Part shown: piece by piece, positions 61,196 through 64,000 of the stretch
Layout: each line of letters starts with the position of its first letter
Numbering within the stretch: position 1 is the stretch's first letter
From: Candidatus Iainarchaeum sp.
GTDB taxonomy: Archaea > B1Sed10-29 > WALL01 > JAGHAM01
NCBI GenBank assembly: GCA_021161465.1
Contig: JAGHAM010000012.1
Span: 1-64,000 of the forward strand
DNA length: 64,000 nucleotides
Direction: 5' to 3'
Notes under the pieces: model-generated
What the model saw: only the letters and a program-made list of their open reading frames with translations
Databases searched by the model: none
Told to the model about the DNA's origin: nothing
Program-made: the position numbers and the translations under genes

Positions 61196-62056
61196 TTGGA
61201 TACAATTGGTAATACGCCACTTGTTAGGATAGGAAAAATCTATGCAAAGCTTGAAACAGTCAATCCAACAGGAAGTATAAAAGACAGGATAGCCCTGTAC
61301 ATGACGAGAAAGGCTGAGGAAAGGAACGAGCTGAAACCTGGAGGTAAAATAATAGAGGCGACGAGCGGGAACACAGGTATTTCGTTTGCTATGGTTTCAG
61401 CTATGACAGGTTACAAATTCACAGCAGTGATGCCAGAGTCTATGAGTGTGGAGAGAATTAAGATAATGAAAGCTTTTGGGGCTAGTGTTTTCTTAACACC
61501 AGCCAGTGAGAATATGGGAGGAGCAGTTAAAAAATATGAAGAAATAGCTAAAAGTAATCCAGATGCATGGCTACCAAGACAATTTGAGAATCCGGATAAC
61601 ATAATGGCTCACAAAGAGGGTCTTGGGAGTGAGATTTTAGAACAGATGCAAGGTAACGCAGGTGTCTTTGTTGCTGGAATTGGAACTGGTGGAACCCTCA
61701 TAGGAGTTGCGAAAGCTTTGGAGGAAGCTGGCGTGAACGCTAAAATAGTTGGCATTGAACCTGCCGAGTCACCCATACTTTCAAAAGGATACAGTGGCTT
61801 TCACGGGATACAAGGAATTGGTGAAGGCTTCATACCAAAGCTGGTTGAAGACAACTTAGATTTGATAGATGAAGTCATAACAGTAAGAACAAAGGATGCT
61901 ATCAGGATGACCAGAAGACTTATTAGGACTTATGGACTATTGGTTGGAATAAGCTCTGGGGCTAATGTGTTAGTATCAATGGAGATGGCAAGGCGATTTA
62001 AGAATGTTGTTACGGTACTGCCAGATAGGGGAGAAAGATACCTTAGTTTGTGGTGA
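61196..62056 (+). CDS. cysK: Cysteine synthase family protein (PLP-dependent)
   Basis: 286 residues: DTIGNTPLVRIGKIYAKLET, NPTGSIKDRIALYM (PLP Lys), EATSGNTGISFAMVSAMTGY, GIGTGGTLIGVAKALEEAG, PAESPILSKGYSGFHGIQGI and a final VTVLPDRGERYLSLW. It makes cysteine from O-acetyl- or O-phosphoserine and sulfide. The N-terminus is about 10 residues shorter than usual. The start is TTG 61196 without a clear ribosome-binding site; an upstream ATG (61153) is out of frame, so a frameshift near 61190 is possible. Confidence 0.88.
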   Translation: MDTIGNTPLVRIGKIYAKLETVNPTGSIKDRIALYMTRKAEERNELKPGGKIIEATSGNTGISFAMVSAMTGYKFTAVMPESMSVERIKIMKAFGASVFLTPASENMGGAVKKYEEIAKSNPDAWLPRQFENPDNIMAHKEGLGSEILEQMQGNAGVFVAGIGTGGTLIGVAKALEEAGVNAKIVGIEPAESPILSKGYSGFHGIQGIGEGFIPKLVEDNLDLIDEVITVRTKDAIRMTRRLIRTYGLLVGISSGANVLVSMEMARRFKNVVTVLPDRGERYLSLW

Positions 62057-62098
62057 ATTCTAAAACCCTTTTATTTTTCAACTGTTATAATCTAACCA

Positions 62099-62629
62099 AT
62101 GGTTTACGAGCCGAGAGAAGATTCATATCTGCTTGCAGAAGAGGTTAAAAGGCGCGCCTGGGGTAAAGTCCTTGATATGGGTACGGGTAGTGGTGTCCAG
62201 GCACTTGCAGCAGAGAAAAGCCCGCGAGTGACTGATATCCTGGCAGCAGACGTTGATGAGGAGGCCGTTAACTTTGTCAGTTCAATGCGGATTAACGCCG
62301 TGCAAAGCAACTTATTTGAGAATATAGAAGGCAGATTTGATTTTATAATATTCAACCCACCATATCTGCCAAACCACCCAATGGATGATGTGGTGGCAAT
62401 AGATGGGGGCCCAACTGGTAGGGAAGTTCTTGATAAGTTTCTGGATGAGTGCAAGGAATACCTTTCAGAGCAGGGGGAGATAATCTTTGTCCAGAGTACC
62501 ATAACTGGTATAGAACAAACCAAGAAAAAGCTGGATGAACTTGGCTTTGATTATGAGATAGCAGCAAAGCAGAAAATCCCTTGGGAGGAGCTTGTTGTTT
62601 TCCACTGTCGCCTAAAGCCAGAGTTATAG
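62099..62629 (+). CDS. HemK2/Mtq2-like protein methyltransferase
   Basis: 176 residues: YEPREDSYLLAEEVKRR, VLDMGTGSGVQALAAEKS (SAM site), AADVDEEAVNF, and FDFIIFNPPYLPNHP (NPPY). This is the PrmC-related family that methylates the Gln of the GGQ motif in release factor aRF1. TATA-like CCCTTTTATTTTTC lies about 25 bases upstream, so the ATG at 62099 is probably leaderless. Confidence 0.9.
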   Translation: MVYEPREDSYLLAEEVKRRAWGKVLDMGTGSGVQALAAEKSPRVTDILAADVDEEAVNFVSSMRINAVQSNLFENIEGRFDFIIFNPPYLPNHPMDDVVAIDGGPTGREVLDKFLDECKEYLSEQGEIIFVQSTITGIEQTKKKLDELGFDYEIAAKQKIPWEELVVFHCRLKPEL

Positions 62630-62675
62630 GAAGGCATATATTAGCCCCCTTTCAATATATTCTATGGGTGTCTTT

Positions 62676-62897
62676 ATGAAAAAAGATGTTATTGAGAAAG
62701 TTGCTTCATTGTTGACAGCTGCCTTTGGACTTATTGCAGCACTTGCCTGGAACGATGCGATAAAGTCTTTGTTTGCAGAGGGTGGGCCATTGTACTCCAT
62801 GGCAGGCTATGGTCCATGGGTGTATGCAATTTTAGTCACGATAATAGCAGTTGCTGTCGCAGTGTGGATTGGCAGAGTTGCTGCTAACACCAAATGA
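62676..62897 (+). CDS. DUF5654-like small membrane protein
   Basis: 73 residues from ATG 62676 behind GGGTG (62666-62670); ATG 62664 is also in frame. Two membrane spans (VASLLTAAFGLIAALAWNDA, WVYAILVTIIAVAVAVWIG) with AGYGPW between. The pattern fits the small archaeal DUF5654 family of unknown function. Confidence 0.7.
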   Translation: MKKDVIEKVASLLTAAFGLIAALAWNDAIKSLFAEGGPLYSMAGYGPWVYAILVTIIAVAVAVWIGRVAANTK

Positions 62898-63020
62898 ATA
62901 ACATTATTTTTTGCTTGTCTAGTAGATGAGTTAATAGCAACACAATGAAGTTCCTAATGCCTATGACCCAGGGCGATTTATCTATGGTGGTAGGTTAATA
63001 GTGGTGCAAGCGGTGTTTGC

Positions 63021-64000
63021 GTGGTAACTGAGGATAAGATACGTCAGCTGGAGGAGGAAATAAAGAAAACCCAGTACAATAAGGCTACTGAGAAACACAT
63101 AGGCTTGCTAAAAGCCAGGATTGCAAGGCTTAAAGAGCGGCTGGAGAAGAAACAAGGCGGTGGTGGGGGAAAGCAGTTTGCAGTTAAGAAGGCAGGAGAT
63201 GCAACTGTTGTCATGCTTGGCTTCCCATCTGTTGGCAAGAGTACACTCCTGAACCAGCTTACAAGTGCCGAGTCTGATGTTGGTGAATATGAGTTTACAA
63301 CGATAGGTGTTATTCCCGGCATGATGAAGTATAAGGGCGCAAGAATACAGCTACTGGATGTTCCTGGTATAATAGAGGGTGCATCCAGGGGGAAGGGCCA
63401 TGGGAAGCAGGTTCTCAGTGTTGTTAGGAATGCTGATTTGCTTTTGGTTCTGATAGATGGACCCGGACAGTTTGACAAGATTATCAGTGAGCTTCACAAG
63501 GCAGGTGTTAGGGTTAACCAAAGGCCACCGGATGTTAAGCTATCTAGGAAACGCCAGGGCGGTATAAAACTTAGTTTTACCTACCCTGTTGATGAGGAAA
63601 CTCACAACTTCTACAAGAAGCTCGTGCTTGAGTATGGCATATGCAATGCAGAGCTGACCATACGTGAGAGGATAACGCCAGACCAGCTTATAGATGTCCT
63701 TACCAAGAACCGAAGGTATCTGCCAGCGCTGGTGGTTTTAAACAAGTCTGACGTGAGCAGCTATAATGGAAAAGAGATTGAGCTGAAAATATCAGCTAAA
63801 GAGGGCAGAAACCTGGATGAGCTTAAGGAGCGCATTTTCATGAAGCTTGGGCTAACCCGCATATTTATGAAAAAAGTTGGGGCAGAGCCTGATATGGAGG
63901 AGCCCATGATACTCAGGGGGAATCCAACAGTCCGTGACTTATGCAAGAAGCTCCACAAGGATTTTCTGCGAAATTTTATGTTCGCTAAAGTTTGGGGTCC
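63021..64000 (+). CDS. Drg/Rbg-type translation-associated GTPase, 3' truncated
   Basis: About 326 codons from GTG 63021 to the window edge. An N-terminal coiled coil (TEDKIRQLEEEIKKTQYNKA) precedes G1 MLGFPSVGKSTLLNQL, G2 YEFTTIGVIPG, G3 LDVPGIIEGASRGKGHGKQV, the Drg-specific S5D2L insertion (VRVNQRPPDVKLSRK, YGICNAELTIRERI) and G4 VVLNKSD. A TGS domain begins (EPMILRGNPTVRDLC) and runs out of the window. Drg proteins act with ribosomes. Confidence 0.94.
   Translation, partial: MVTEDKIRQLEEEIKKTQYNKATEKHIGLLKARIARLKERLEKKQGGGGGKQFAVKKAGDATVVMLGFPSVGKSTLLNQLTSAESDVGEYEFTTIGVIPGMMKYKGARIQLLDVPGIIEGASRGKGHGKQVLSVVRNADLLLVLIDGPGQFDKIISELHKAGVRVNQRPPDVKLSRKRQGGIKLSFTYPVDEETHNFYKKLVLEYGICNAELTIRERITPDQLIDVLTKNRRYLPALVVLNKSDVSSYNGKEIELKISAKEGRNLDELKERIFMKLGLTRIFMKKVGAEPDMEEPMILRGNPTVRDLCKKLHKDFLRNFMFAKVWG

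Noticed and set aside
61196-62056. cysK as a third integron cassette
   Set aside because: Only 42 bases separate it from the next gene, and no attC-like site is present there.

Overview
The window is a gene-dense archaeal chromosome segment. The evidence is archaeal-type information machinery (Spt5, SecE, L10e, L15e, L37Ae, Rpo12, an exosome Rrp4/Rrp41/Rrp42 cluster, SBDS, NMD3, Pcc1, prefoldin beta, RNase P proteins, proteasome alpha), FtsZ, an archaeal mevalonate module, TATA boxes about 27 nt upstream of leaderless starts, and tRNA genes with bulge-helix-bulge introns. Gene order (FtsZ-SecE-Spt5-L11, L1-L10-L12, psmA-SBDS-rrp4-rrp41-rrp42) is euryarchaeal or DPANN-like. I cannot assign a phylum from the sequence alone.

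Layout. 0-5.6 kb: end of an Lrp-type regulator, a membrane pyrophosphatase, a degenerate TtuA-like protein and a large pilin-like adhesin that share one palindromic TATA element. 5.6-13 kb: cell division, protein export and ribosomal operons, with a thiosugar/deoxysugar salvage pair (MtnA-like isomerase plus class II aldolase) inserted between L11 and L1, then a COG2403 P-loop enzyme. 13-18 kb: SMC, a structured non-coding stretch and a toxin-antitoxin pair. 18.1-19.7 kb: tRNA-Arg(CCT) and tRNA-Trp(CCA), each with two introns, flanking a secreted Lon-like protease. 20-33.5 kb: surface protein, then a long translation/RNA-processing/proteostasis cluster; rrp41 carries an in-frame TGA. 33.6-37.7 kb: an AAA ATPase flanked by copies of its own 3' end, then DUF2207/LemA. 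37.7-42.7 kb: one minus-strand operon, acdB-porC-porD-porA-porB-acdA, converting pyruvate to acetyl-CoA, then to acetate plus ATP.

42.7-45.6 kb is a plastic region: a candidate small structured RNA gene with TATA box, long closing stem and T-run, repeated 3' ends, and a LAGLIDADG homing endonuclease inserted into a DUF763 gene whose 5' end has been duplicated. 45.7-58.2 kb: PPDK, PdxS/PdxT (PLP), beta-CASP nuclease, NMD3, the DUF35-thiolase-HMG-CoA synthase trio with its regulator, and Sua5. 58.2-61 kb: a second AAA ATPase, then two small AT-rich gene cassettes bounded by three integron attC-like sites (a cluster of attC sites without an integrase in view). 61-64 kb: cysteine synthase, HemK-like methyltransferase, DUF5654 protein and a truncated Drg GTPase.

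The metabolic picture is a fermentative heterotroph that makes ATP from acetyl-CoA, uses pyrophosphate to pump ions, interconverts pyruvate and PEP through PPDK, and makes isoprenoid lipids and PLP. The most unusual items are the attC cassette array, the endonuclease that displaces a host gene's 5' end, the 42.8-kb RNA, the doubly interrupted tRNAs and the rrp41 TGA.
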